Source of the DNA: Asaia bogorensis
GTDB lineage: Bacteria; Pseudomonadota; Alphaproteobacteria; Acetobacterales; Acetobacteraceae
Direction of reading: 5' to 3'
Length of the DNA: 64,000 nt
NCBI GenBank assembly: GCA_945897825.1
Contig: CAMDGX010000004.1
Coordinates: forward strand, 1-64,000
Part shown: one piece after another, positions 19,454 to 27,896 of the stretch
How the letters are laid out: every line of letters begins with the position of its first letter
Position numbering within the stretch: the first letter of the stretch is position 1
Made by a program: the position numbers and the translations under genes
Notes under the pieces: model-generated
Database searches by the model: none
The model's input: only the letters and a program-made list of their open reading frames with translations
Told to the model about the DNA's origin: nothing

Positions 19454-20329
19454 GTGCAGGAAGTCCTCATCGCCGCCGATTCGGCGAACACGCTGCGCGC
19501 GCGCGCGGCCCGCCTTGTGCTGTCCAACTGGTTCCAGCGCGGCGTCATCGCGCTGATCCTGCTCAACGCCGCGACGCTCGGGCTTGAGACCTCTTCCACC
19601 GTGATGGCCGCCACCGGCGGCTTCCTGATCGCGCTGGACACGGCCTTGCTGTGGCTGTTCACCGCCGAGCTCGTGCTGCGGATCTACGCCTTCCGCGGGC
19701 GCTTCTTCCGCGACCCCTGGGGCATCTTCGATCTGCTGGTGGTGGGCATCGCCTGGCTGCCGGCGACCGGGCCGCTGTCGGTGCTGCGGGCGCTGCGCGT
19801 GTTGCGCGTCCTGCGCATGATCAGCGTCGTCCCGTCGCTGCGCCATGTCGTCGAGGCGATGCTGCACGCCCTGCCGGGGATGGGCTCGATCGTGCTGCTG
19901 ATGGCGCTGATCTTCTACGTGTTCGCCGTGATGGCGACCAAGCTGTTCGGCACCATCCTGCCCGACCGCTTCGGCACGCTGGGATCGAGCCTCTACACGC
20001 TGTTCCAGATGATGACCCTGGAGTCCTGGTCCGAGGCGAATGTCCGCCCGATCCTGGAAACCCAGCCGCTGGCCTGGATGTTCTTCGTGCCGTTCATCCT
20101 GCTCGCCACCTTCGTGGTGCTGAACCTGTTCATCGGCGTGATCGTCGACAGCATCCAGACGCTGCGCGCCGAGCGCGAGAGCGCCGACGTCGCGGCCACA
20201 TCGGCAGCCACCGCCGCCGCCACCGAGCGCGCGGCGGCGGAAGCCCATGCCGACCAGGCGCTGCTGTTGCAGGAAATCCGCGCCCTGCGCACCGAGGTCG
20301 CGGAGATGCGGGCGGAGCGCCGACGCTAG
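19454..20329 (+). CDS. Voltage-gated sodium channel, NaChBac family
   Basis: A 291-residue single-domain six-helix cation channel of the bacterial NaV type. S4 (about 110-124) carries Arg at every third position (112, 115, 118, 121). The pore loop holds the selectivity filter TLESWSE at 188-194, matching the TLESW core of characterised bacterial sodium channels. S6 is about 210-233, followed by an Ala-rich linker and a C-terminal coiled coil (LLLQEIRALRTEVAEMRAE), typical of tetramer assembly. The start is GTG 19454. Its stop shares the palindrome CTAG with the convergent aminotransferase gene. Confidence 0.93.
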   Translation: MQEVLIAADSANTLRARAARLVLSNWFQRGVIALILLNAATLGLETSSTVMAATGGFLIALDTALLWLFTAELVLRIYAFRGRFFRDPWGIFDLLVVGIAWLPATGPLSVLRALRVLRVLRMISVVPSLRHVVEAMLHALPGMGSIVLLMALIFYVFAVMATKLFGTILPDRFGTLGSSLYTLFQMMTLESWSEANVRPILETQPLAWMFFVPFILLATFVVLNLFIGVIVDSIQTLRAERESADVAATSAATAAATERAAAEAHADQALLLQEIRALRTEVAEMRAERRR

Positions 20330-21624
20330 CCGGCAATCTCGCGGATCATCTCGTCCCACGCGCCCAGGAACGCATCGGCGTGCTCGCGCTTGAACACCAG
20401 AGGGGGGCGGATCTTCACCACGTTGCGGAAGATGCCGGCGTTGCTGGTCAGGAAGCCCTTGTCCTTCAGCCGGTTCACCACGTCCACCGTCGTCTCCACG
20501 TCCGGCGAGCCGTCCGACGCCACCATCTCGACGCCAATGAACAGGCCGACGCCACGCACGTCGCCGATCCCGGGATGGTCGCCGGCCCGCGCTTCGAGGG
20601 CGGCCTTGAGGTAGGCGCCCACATCCGCCACCGAGGCCACTAGCCCCTCGCTCTCGATGTAGTCGATCACAGCACTGCCGACCGCGGCCTGCAGCGGGCT
20701 GGAGGCGAAGGTGTTGAAGTAGCGCGTGCGGCTGCGGAAGATATCCACCAGCTCCTTGCTCGCCGCCGTCGCTGCCAGCGGCAACCCATTGCCCATCGGC
20801 TTGCCGGTGACGACGATGTCCGGCTTGTAGCCCGTCACTTCGTAGCCCCACCACTTGCCCGGCCGCGCATAGCCGGCCTGGACCTCGTCGGAGATCACCA
20901 GCCCGCCATTGCGATGCACGAGGTCGCTGGCCTTCTCCATGAACCCGGCCGGAATCTCCGGCAGCCCCTCATTGGCCAGGATCGAGCACAGGATCAGCGC
21001 CGCGAACCCCTCGCCGCTGGCGTTCAGGCTGTCGATCGCGTCCTGCAACCGCGCCAGATAGGCATCGGTCAGCTCCGCCTCGGACAGGCCCGGCGCGATC
21101 GGGCGGAAGGTTTCCGGGAACGGAAAGCTGCGCACATCCGGCACCGCGTTGTTGCCGAGCGACAGCCGCGTCAGCTTCGACACCAGTTCCGAATTGCCGT
21201 GATAGGTGCCGTCGGTGCAGATGATGCCCTGCTTGCCGGTGGCAAACCGCGCCATGCGCAACGCCACCTCGTTGGCCTCGGTGCCGGAGCACGAAACGAT
21301 CACGCTCTCGATCGGCCCCGCGGTGTTCTTGCCCGCATGCAGCCCGGCGAGCTTCTCGCAGAATTCGACGATCCCCTCGTGCAGATAGCGGCTATGGACG
21401 TTCAGCGTCGATTGCTGCCGCACCATCGCTTCCACGATCACCGGGTTCGCATGGCCCACGCAGGGAACGTTGTTGTACATGTCCACATAGCGCCGCCCGG
21501 CCGGGTCGTAGAGATACACGCCCTCGCCGCGCACCAGGTGCAGCGGCTCGTTGTAGAACAGCGGCGTGCCCGACCCCATCGCGTGGTCGCGGCGGGCCTG
21601 GAGCTGGTGCGGGGTGATGTCCAT
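20326..21624 (-). CDS. Class III PLP-dependent aminotransferase
   Basis: A 432-residue omega-type aminotransferase. It shows NNVPCVGHANP, SGTEANEVALRMAR, DGTYHGNS, the Asp in ISDEVQAGYARPG that contacts the PLP ring nitrogen, and the PLP lysine in VTGKPMGNGLPLAA. Enzymes of this class use acyl-free amines, beta- or omega-amino acids. Overlaps the stop codon of the sodium channel gene by four bases. Confidence 0.88.
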   Translation of the reverse strand: MDITPHQLQARRDHAMGSGTPLFYNEPLHLVRGEGVYLYDPAGRRYVDMYNNVPCVGHANPVIVEAMVRQQSTLNVHSRYLHEGIVEFCEKLAGLHAGKNTAGPIESVIVSCSGTEANEVALRMARFATGKQGIICTDGTYHGNSELVSKLTRLSLGNNAVPDVRSFPFPETFRPIAPGLSEAELTDAYLARLQDAIDSLNASGEGFAALILCSILANEGLPEIPAGFMEKASDLVHRNGGLVISDEVQAGYARPGKWWGYEVTGYKPDIVVTGKPMGNGLPLAATAASKELVDIFRSRTRYFNTFASSPLQAAVGSAVIDYIESEGLVASVADVGAYLKAALEARAGDHPGIGDVRGVGLFIGVEMVASDGSPDVETTVDVVNRLKDKGFLTSNAGIFRNVVKIRPPLVFKREHADAFLGAWDEMIREIAG

Positions 21625-21708
21625 CGTCTGTCTCCGGCGGTTCGGACCGGCGCCTAGCGGACCGCAAGCGCGCCGCGCTGTCCAGCCCCCCTCGCGACGT
21701 TTCGCGGC

Positions 21709-22842
21709 TCAGCCGGCTTCGAGCGCAGCGGCGACCGCGGCCTGCACATGGGTGGCGGCGATCTGCCACCGCCGCGTATGGATCGAGCTCTCACCCGGCT
21801 CGCCGCGCCCCATCACGCAATCATACGCCAGGCCGCACGACGCGGCGAGGCGGCGGAAGCACCAGTTGGCGTAGGTGTCCGGCAGCAACTCCACCACCCG
21901 GCAGTCGCGCGGCGCGAACACGATGTTCACCAGCCCCGCGCCATGCGGCGCCACCACCAGCTCCGCATCAGCGAACAGCGCGGCCTGTTCGCCGAAGCCG
22001 CGCCCCTCCAGCGCCACCGGCCTCACGCCGTAGCGCGCAAGTCCGGCGATCACCTCCGCCTCGTTCGCCAACACCCGGTTGGCCGCGCCGCGCCGGTCGA
22101 TATACAGCCGGCGGCGTGGCCCGGGCGCGGGCGGCGGCACCAGCGCTGCCAGGAAACTCGCCAGCCGCGGATGCGGCTCGTAGAGCGTGGCCATCGCCCA
22201 CGGCACCACCACGCGCCCGCACGCGAAGGCATCCCACGGTTCCACCCGCCGCACCTCGCGCCCCCGGAGAACCCCGCTGCGCAGGAGCGTCTCCTCCGCC
22301 ACGGGCACCGGATGCGCGGGCAGCAACACGCCGCGGCACTCCGCCAGGATCGCCGCGTCGGCGGCGGCCAGCCGGCCGATGCCATCCGTCAGCCAATGGT
22401 AGTAGTTCCAGTGCCCACCGCCGAGCAGGCTGAGCCACGTGCCTTCCAGCGCCATGGGTGCCGCCGCGCTGAACAGCGTGACCCCCTCCGGCCCCTCGAC
22501 AAACCATTGCCGGCCCGGCTCGCAATGCACCAGCGTATCCCCCACCACCCCGCCCCCGGCGACCGTGATGCCGCCATCGCCGAACAGCGCCACGTCCTCG
22601 AACACGCAGGTCCAGGGCGTCACGGTGGTATAGTCCGGCGCGTTCCAGGCCTGACCGCGCGGATGCTCGTCCAGCACCATCCGCGCCAGCATGTGCCGCC
22701 CGGTCGGCGGCTCCGGCAGCGCGATCCGCCGCGCCAGGCCGGTGGGAACGCTGCGAACATGGCGCGACCCGGCATCGAACATCCCGGACAGCGACAGGCG
22801 CGGGAACGGCCCGTGCGCGAGGGCGTGGGAGCCGAGGCTCAC
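21709..22842 (-). CDS. Glycosyltransferase family 61 protein
   Basis: A 377-residue protein with the GT61 (DUF563) hallmark motifs: HWNYYHWLTDGIGRL near the middle, RRLYIDRRGAANRV, and APHGAGLVNIVFAP near the C-terminus. GT61 enzymes transfer pentoses or related sugars to glycans. Start GTG 22842; an in-frame ATG about 20 codons later is an alternative. It is the last gene of a minus-strand run with MaoC and PanE-type genes, whose functional link to glycosylation is unclear. Confidence 0.8.
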   Translation of the reverse strand: MSLGSHALAHGPFPRLSLSGMFDAGSRHVRSVPTGLARRIALPEPPTGRHMLARMVLDEHPRGQAWNAPDYTTVTPWTCVFEDVALFGDGGITVAGGGVVGDTLVHCEPGRQWFVEGPEGVTLFSAAAPMALEGTWLSLLGGGHWNYYHWLTDGIGRLAAADAAILAECRGVLLPAHPVPVAEETLLRSGVLRGREVRRVEPWDAFACGRVVVPWAMATLYEPHPRLASFLAALVPPPAPGPRRRLYIDRRGAANRVLANEAEVIAGLARYGVRPVALEGRGFGEQAALFADAELVVAPHGAGLVNIVFAPRDCRVVELLPDTYANWCFRRLAASCGLAYDCVMGRGEPGESSIHTRRWQIAATHVQAAVAAALEAG

Positions 22843-22849
22843 CCGCCCC

Positions 22850-23308
22850 TCACCCCGCGCCGCGCGCGCGGAAGAACGCCATGCCGCGCAGCGTCATCAC
22901 CGCCTCGCCGTCCTGGTTCAGCACCTCGGTCAGGAAATGCACCAGCCCCCGGTCAGGCTTGCTGCTGGACAGCCGCGCCTTCTCCACCGTCACGCGCAGC
23001 CGCAGCCGGTCGCCGACGCGCACCGGGCGCGGCCAGCGCAGCTCCTCCATCCCCGGCGACCCCATCGAACCCTGGGCGCCGAAAAAATGCTCCACCATCA
23101 GCCGCATCGCCACGGCCGCCGTGTTCCAGCCGCTGGCCACCAGTTCGCCGAAGATCGAGTCCCGCGCCGCCGCGTGGTCCAGGTGGAACGGCTGCGGATC
23201 GTAGCGCCGCGCGAAGTCGAGGATCTCCGCCTCGGTCATCAGGTAGTCGCCACCCTCCAGCACCAGGCCGGGGGTGAAATCCTCGAACCAGCGAACCGGC
23301 TGGCTCAT
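22850..23308 (-). CDS. MaoC-family dehydratase
   Basis: A 152-residue hot-dog hydratase-like protein. The catalytic motif reads YDPQPFHLDHAAARDSIFGELVASGWNTAAV, with the Asp/His pair in a slightly divergent setting. Its ATG overlaps the stop of the upstream PanE-like gene (ATGA), so the two are translationally coupled. It is the third MaoC-type protein in the window. Confidence 0.82.
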   Translation of the reverse strand: MSQPVRWFEDFTPGLVLEGGDYLMTEAEILDFARRYDPQPFHLDHAAARDSIFGELVASGWNTAAVAMRLMVEHFFGAQGSMGSPGMEELRWPRPVRVGDRLRLRVTVEKARLSSSKPDRGLVHFLTEVLNQDGEAVMTLRGMAFFRARGAG

Positions 23309-24360
23309 GACATCAGGTGGTCCGGCGAGGGCTGCTTCTCGCCGCGCTCGATCGCCTGCACCAGTTCGGTCAGCCGCACATGCGCGCCGGCCGCGCGGCC
23401 GATCTCCGCCCCTTTCTCGGCGATGAAGCCGTTCATGAACGCGATCTCAGTCCGCCGCCCCTTCAGCATGTCCTGCGCCATCGAAGGCCGCTGCAGGTCG
23501 CTGCGCGCGGCCGCGTTGGTGCCGCCGAGCATGATCGCCTCCACCTCCGCCAGCGCCTGCGCATCGCCCTCGCCGGCCTGCGCCAGCTTCTCCGGTTCCA
23601 GCTTGCCGATCTTCTCCAGCTGGTAGCCGAGCGCCTGGCCAATCCGCACCGCCTCGCCGCCCAGCCGGATCGAGAACCGCCGGATCGCGTCGTGCCGGTC
23701 GATGTCGTTGCCCGACAGTCCGGTGGCCGCCGACACGCCGTTGCGCATGCCGTTCAGGCACAGCTTGGACCAGCGCTCGCCCCACAGATTCGTCGTCACC
23801 TTCACGCTGTCGATGCCCGCGATCATTTCCGCGATCGCCTCCGCCCGCGGCGTCACCCGCCCATGCACCTCGCCGACGCGGAACACGGTGTGGTTGGCCC
23901 CACCCTTCGGCACAGTGCGCCGAATCCTGCCCGCCTCGTACATGTCCACCGAGATCGCGGCGGCAATGCAGCCAAGCACCCTGCCCCAGCCGACGACGTT
24001 CGCGATGCGTTCCTCATTGATGCAATTCTGCAAGGAGACCATGTAGCCGCCCGGCGACAGGTATTGCCGCATCATCATGCTCGCCCATTCGGTGTCGTAC
24101 GACTTCACCGAGATGAAGCAGATGTCGACCGGCCGCTGCTTGCTGAAGTCCTGCACCTCGGTCAGATGGATGATCGGCGGATTGGCAGTCACGTTCTCCT
24201 CCGCCGTCATCCCGGTCAGGTGCAGCCCGCCGGCGCGCACCGCCTCGACATGCTCCGGCCACGCGTCGATCAGCGTCACGTCGTGGCCCATCCGGTGCAG
24301 ATGCCCGCCGACATACCCGCCGACGGCGCCCGCGCCCATGAAGGCGATGCGTGGTTTCAT
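23305..24360 (-). CDS. 2-dehydropantoate 2-reductase family protein (PanE/ApbA)
   Basis: A 351-residue NADPH-dependent reductase of the ketopantoate reductase fold. It has the nucleotide motif GAGAVGGYVGGHL, the SVKSYDTE segment, and the catalytic Lys in ERWSKLCLNGMRNG. The length exceeds true PanE (about 300), and a second family member is at 50618, so at least one probably reduces another 2-oxo acid. It is coupled to a MaoC-type gene. Confidence 0.8.
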   Translation of the reverse strand: MKPRIAFMGAGAVGGYVGGHLHRMGHDVTLIDAWPEHVEAVRAGGLHLTGMTAEENVTANPPIIHLTEVQDFSKQRPVDICFISVKSYDTEWASMMMRQYLSPGGYMVSLQNCINEERIANVVGWGRVLGCIAAAISVDMYEAGRIRRTVPKGGANHTVFRVGEVHGRVTPRAEAIAEMIAGIDSVKVTTNLWGERWSKLCLNGMRNGVSAATGLSGNDIDRHDAIRRFSIRLGGEAVRIGQALGYQLEKIGKLEPEKLAQAGEGDAQALAEVEAIMLGGTNAAARSDLQRPSMAQDMLKGRRTEIAFMNGFIAEKGAEIGRAAGAHVRLTELVQAIERGEKQPSPDHLMS

Positions 24361-24399
24361 GTCGGATATCTCCCCTGGCGTCCTGGTGCGGCGAACAGA

Positions 24400-25167
24400 C
24401 TACGCCGCCAGGGCCCGCCGGCAAGCCATGAAGCCGGCGAGGCGCAGCCAGGCCATCCCGAGCCCGGCCATGGCCGACCGCGTCACCGTTCGCGGCACCA
24501 CGCGTCGCGGCGTTGCCGGCTGCCCGGCGGCCGCGCGCGGTGCGGCCGGTGCCGTGATGCGGTCGATCGCCGCGCGGATGCGCGCCCGCCCGCGATGCAG
24601 CAGAACGCGCTGGTTCTCCGGCGTGATCTGCAGCAGCGCGCAGATCTCATCGCCGGTGCGGTCCTCCATGTCGCGCAGGATGATCACCGCTTTCTGCCCC
24701 GCCGGCAGCGCCTCGATCGCGTCCTGGACATGGAGCCAAAGCTGCCGCCCGGCCACCACCCGCTCCGGGTCCAGCACATCCCACAGCCGCGGCGCCTCCG
24801 CCCAGTGCCCGTCGTCGCGAAAGGCGCTCATCGGAACCGCGCGCTCCTCGCCCTGGCTGCCGTCGAGCACGCCGGGCAACTCGACCATGCGCCCTTCCTG
24901 CCCGATGCGCGTGCGCGCCCGGTTCAGCACGATGGTGTAGATCCACGAGGCGAGCGAGGACCGGCCCTCGAAGCGCGAGATGTTGTTGTAAACGGCGATC
25001 CAGCTGTCCTGCACCACCTCCTCCGCCTGGGCGCGGCTGCCGATGATCGCACTCGCCACACCCACGAGCGGCGCATGGAAGCGGCGCACCAGCCGGCGAT
25101 AGGCGCCATCCTCGCCACGGCGCAGGCGCTCCAGGAAGTCGGCGCTGTCGAACGCTTGGTCGTCCAT
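24400..25167 (-). CDS. ECF RNA polymerase sigma factor
   Basis: A 255-residue group 4 sigma factor. The sigma2 region is visible in VVQDSWIAVYNNISRFEGRSSLASWIYTIVLNRAR, and sigma4 in ALPAGQKAVIILRDMEDRTGDEICALLQITPENQRVLLHRGRARIR. After sigma4 comes a tail of about 50 residues, Ala/Pro/Arg-rich then hydrophobic (MAGLGMAWLRLAGFMA), unusual for the class. ATG 25167 is used; an in-frame ATG at 25248 would add 27 residues. A zf-HC2 anti-sigma gene is divergent, 118 bases away, rather than co-transcribed. Confidence 0.88.
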   Translation of the reverse strand: MDDQAFDSADFLERLRRGEDGAYRRLVRRFHAPLVGVASAIIGSRAQAEEVVQDSWIAVYNNISRFEGRSSLASWIYTIVLNRARTRIGQEGRMVELPGVLDGSQGEERAVPMSAFRDDGHWAEAPRLWDVLDPERVVAGRQLWLHVQDAIEALPAGQKAVIILRDMEDRTGDEICALLQITPENQRVLLHRGRARIRAAIDRITAPAAPRAAAGQPATPRRVVPRTVTRSAMAGLGMAWLRLAGFMACRRALAA

Positions 25168-25284
25168 CGTCGGTCCCGGCCCGTTCGTGCCAACCAGTAA
25201 CAGATTCCCGATGCGGCGTAACGCGGCGCGTTGCCGCCGGTCCGACATCGTGGGACCATGAATTGCCCCGCGAAGGAGACCCGC

Positions 25285-25524
25285 GTGCTGCGCTGTCGCG
25301 ATGTTCCGGAGCGTGCCTCCGACCTGCTGGACGGATCCCTGCCGCTGCGCACCCGCCTCGCGCTGCGCCTGCACCTGGCCATGTGCTCGATGTGCCGCGC
25401 CTATATGGACCAGATGCGCAAGACCCGCGCCCTGCTCGCCCGCCGCCCGCTCGACCCGCCGGACCGCGCCACCGAGGATGCGATGATCGCGCGCATCACC
25501 GGCGGCCCCGATCACCGCACCTGA
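25285..25524 (+). CDS. Zinc-finger (zf-HC2) anti-sigma factor
   Basis: A 79-residue protein opening LRCRDVPERASDLLDGSLPL, with the HxxxCxxC zinc motif HLAMCSMC around residues 31-38. This is the core of ZAS anti-sigma domains; no transmembrane segment follows, so it is a soluble anti-sigma that could sense redox through the cysteines. GTG 25285 is chosen because AAGGAG lies 6 bases upstream; ATG 25258 gives a longer, non-conserved N-terminus. Probably controls the divergent ECF factor. Confidence 0.8.
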   Translation: MLRCRDVPERASDLLDGSLPLRTRLALRLHLAMCSMCRAYMDQMRKTRALLARRPLDPPDRATEDAMIARITGGPDHRT

Positions 25525-25594
25525 ACGGCCCTCCCCCGCCCGTTCCAATCCGCCGCCCGGCTGGTAAGCTGCCGCCAACCCACGGAGAGGCAGC

Positions 25595-26800
25595 ATGAAG
25601 ATCACGGCGGTGCGCATCCGAAAGCTGCGCGGCACGATGGCGGTGGACGGCAAGCTCTGGGAGGACCGCCTGGTCCGCCCGATCGACGTCTACGAGGAAT
25701 ACCGCAACACCCAGCGCCGCGACGAACTCGAAGGCGGCATCCAGCTCGACGACCACCGCTTCCAGCTCGACGCCTGCTTCCTCCAGGTCGAGACGGACCA
25801 GGGCGTCATCGGCATCGCCGGCCCGATCACCGAGGCGGTCGGCAGCATCGTCGCGCGCAACCTGCGCAAGATCGTCATGGGCAAGGACCCGATCGCGCAT
25901 GAGAAGCTGTGGGACCAGATGCACCGCATCATGGTGCACGGCCGCCAGGGCGACGCGATGCTCGCCATCTCGGCGATGGATTGCGCGCTGTGGGACCTCA
26001 AGGGCCGCTGGCTCAACGTGCCCGTCTACAAGCTGCTCGGCGGGCCGACGCGCGATGCCGTGCCGGCCTACATCTCCACCCTCGGCTTCGACGTGCAAGA
26101 CCTCGGCCGCGTGCGCGAGCGGGCGCAGATGTTCAAGGCCCAGGGCTACCAGGCGCAGAAATGGTTCTTCCGCTTCGGCCCGATGAGCGGCCACGACGGC
26201 ATGCGCCGCAACGTCGCCCTGGTCCGCACCGTGCGCGAGGCGGTGGGCGAGGACTACGACATCATGTTCGACTGCTGGCAGTCGATGAACGCGCCCTATG
26301 TCATCGACCTCGCCGGCCGCATCGCCGAATACCGGCCGTACTGGCTGGAGGAATGCGCCATGCCGGACCGCATCGAGAGCTACCGCGCGATCAAGGACAA
26401 GACCAACATCCCCCTCTCCGGCGCCGAGCACGAATACACCCGCTGGGGCTTCAAGCGCTTCATCGACATGAAGGCGCTCGATGTGCTGCAACCCGACATC
26501 TACTGGTGCGGCGGCCTGTCCGAGACGCTGAAGATCACCGCCATGGCCACCGCCGCCGACCTCGTGGTGATCCCGCACGGCCATTCCACCCCGGCCGGCA
26601 TCCACTACTCGCTGGCGCAGTCGCCGATCCACACGCCGTACCAGGAATACCTGGAGAAGTGGAACCGCATCCACCAGCACTTCCTGGCCAACCCCGTGCA
26701 TCCCGTGAATGGCATGATGGCCTGCAACGACCTGCCCGGCATCGGCATGGCGCTCGATCCCGCGAAGATCGAGGCCGAGACCGAAATCTTCCCCGCCTGA
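25595..26800 (+). CDS. Mandelate racemase/muconate lactonizing (enolase superfamily) protein
   Basis: A 401-residue enolase-superfamily acid-sugar dehydratase or racemase. The catalytic set is visible: Lys in YQAQKWFFRFGP, metal ligands Asp in MFDCWQS, Glu in LEECAMP and Glu in SGAEHEYTRWG, and the general-base His in VIPHGHSTPAG. The KWFFR segment recalls L-rhamnonate and related dehydratases, but the substrate is not assigned. GGAGAGG precedes ATG 25595. It begins a run with an LLM oxidoreductase and PepT. Confidence 0.88.
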   Translation: MKITAVRIRKLRGTMAVDGKLWEDRLVRPIDVYEEYRNTQRRDELEGGIQLDDHRFQLDACFLQVETDQGVIGIAGPITEAVGSIVARNLRKIVMGKDPIAHEKLWDQMHRIMVHGRQGDAMLAISAMDCALWDLKGRWLNVPVYKLLGGPTRDAVPAYISTLGFDVQDLGRVRERAQMFKAQGYQAQKWFFRFGPMSGHDGMRRNVALVRTVREAVGEDYDIMFDCWQSMNAPYVIDLAGRIAEYRPYWLEECAMPDRIESYRAIKDKTNIPLSGAEHEYTRWGFKRFIDMKALDVLQPDIYWCGGLSETLKITAMATAADLVVIPHGHSTPAGIHYSLAQSPIHTPYQEYLEKWNRIHQHFLANPVHPVNGMMACNDLPGIGMALDPAKIEAETEIFPA

Positions 26801-26812
26801 GGAGACCGCGCC

Positions 26813-27883
26813 ATGCAGTTCGGCATCGCCATCCCGACCGATTCCGACTCATGGAAGGTCGCCGCCGCCGCCGAGGAACTGGGCTTCGCCTCGGCCTGGT
26901 TCTACGACACGCAGATGCTGAGTGCGGATTGCTTCGTCGCCATGGGTGCGGCCGCGGTGAAGACCAGCCGCATCCGCCTCGGCACCGGCGTGCTGGTGCC
27001 GTCCAACCGCATCGCCGCCGTCGCCGCCAACGCCTTCGCCTCGCTGAACAAGCTCGCCCCCGGCCGGATCGATTTCGGCATCGGCACCGGCTTCACCGCG
27101 CGGCGCGCCATGGGCCTCGGCGCGGTGCCGATGAAGGAGATGGAGGAATACATCCGCGTCGTCATGGCGCTGCTGCGGCGCGAGACGGTCGAGACCGAGA
27201 TCGAGGGCGAGCGGCGCAAGATCCGCTTCCTCAATCCCGAGCTCGGCCTGATCAACACCACCGATCCGGTCGCCCTGCACGTCTCCGCCTACGGCCCGCG
27301 CGGCCAGGCACTCACCGCACGGCTCGGCGCCGGCTGGATCGCCTTCGTCGGCGACGAGGCCTCAACCGTCGGCTGGCTCGGCTCCATGCGGCAGAGCTGG
27401 GCCAAGGCCGGCCGCGCCGAAGCCGACCTGGTCGCTACCGGCTTCGCGCTCGGCTGCGTGCTGGGCGAAGGCGAGGGCTTCGACTCGACGCGCGCCATCG
27501 CCCAGGCCGGCCCGCGCGCCGCCGTGCTGCTGCACCGCGCCGCCGATGCCGCACTGGCTGGCCTGCCGAACACCTCGCCGGTGCCACCATCGGTCGCCGA
27601 TGTCGTGCAGGGCTACATCGACCTGGCCAAGACCTTCGCGCCCGAGGATGCCCGCTACCTGGAGAACCACACCGGCCACCTGATGGCGGTGAAGGACAGC
27701 GAGCGCCGCTTCGTCACCGGCGAGCTGATCCGCCAGATGACGTTTACCGGCACCGAGGCGCAGCTCACGCAACGCATCGCCAACATGCGCGACGCCGGCT
27801 ACACCGAGTTCACCATCCAGGTGGTGCCCGGCCAGGAACACGCGATTGCCGATTGGGCGCGGATCATGAAGCGCCTGGGATGA
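26813..27883 (+). CDS. LLM-class flavin-dependent oxidoreductase
   Basis: A 356-residue TIM-barrel oxidoreductase of the luciferase-like/F420-dependent type. It has the N-terminal strand MQFGIAIPTDSD, ELGFASAWFYDTQM, the RIRLGTGVLVPSNR core and DFGIGTGFTARRAMG. It could use FMN or F420; the reaction is not predictable. It lies 12 bases after the enolase-superfamily gene and 13 before pepT, an evident operon. Confidence 0.85.
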   Translation: MQFGIAIPTDSDSWKVAAAAEELGFASAWFYDTQMLSADCFVAMGAAAVKTSRIRLGTGVLVPSNRIAAVAANAFASLNKLAPGRIDFGIGTGFTARRAMGLGAVPMKEMEEYIRVVMALLRRETVETEIEGERRKIRFLNPELGLINTTDPVALHVSAYGPRGQALTARLGAGWIAFVGDEASTVGWLGSMRQSWAKAGRAEADLVATGFALGCVLGEGEGFDSTRAIAQAGPRAAVLLHRAADAALAGLPNTSPVPPSVADVVQGYIDLAKTFAPEDARYLENHTGHLMAVKDSERRFVTGELIRQMTFTGTEAQLTQRIANMRDAGYTEFTIQVVPGQEHAIADWARIMKRLG

Positions 27884-27896
27884 CGCAGGAGACACG

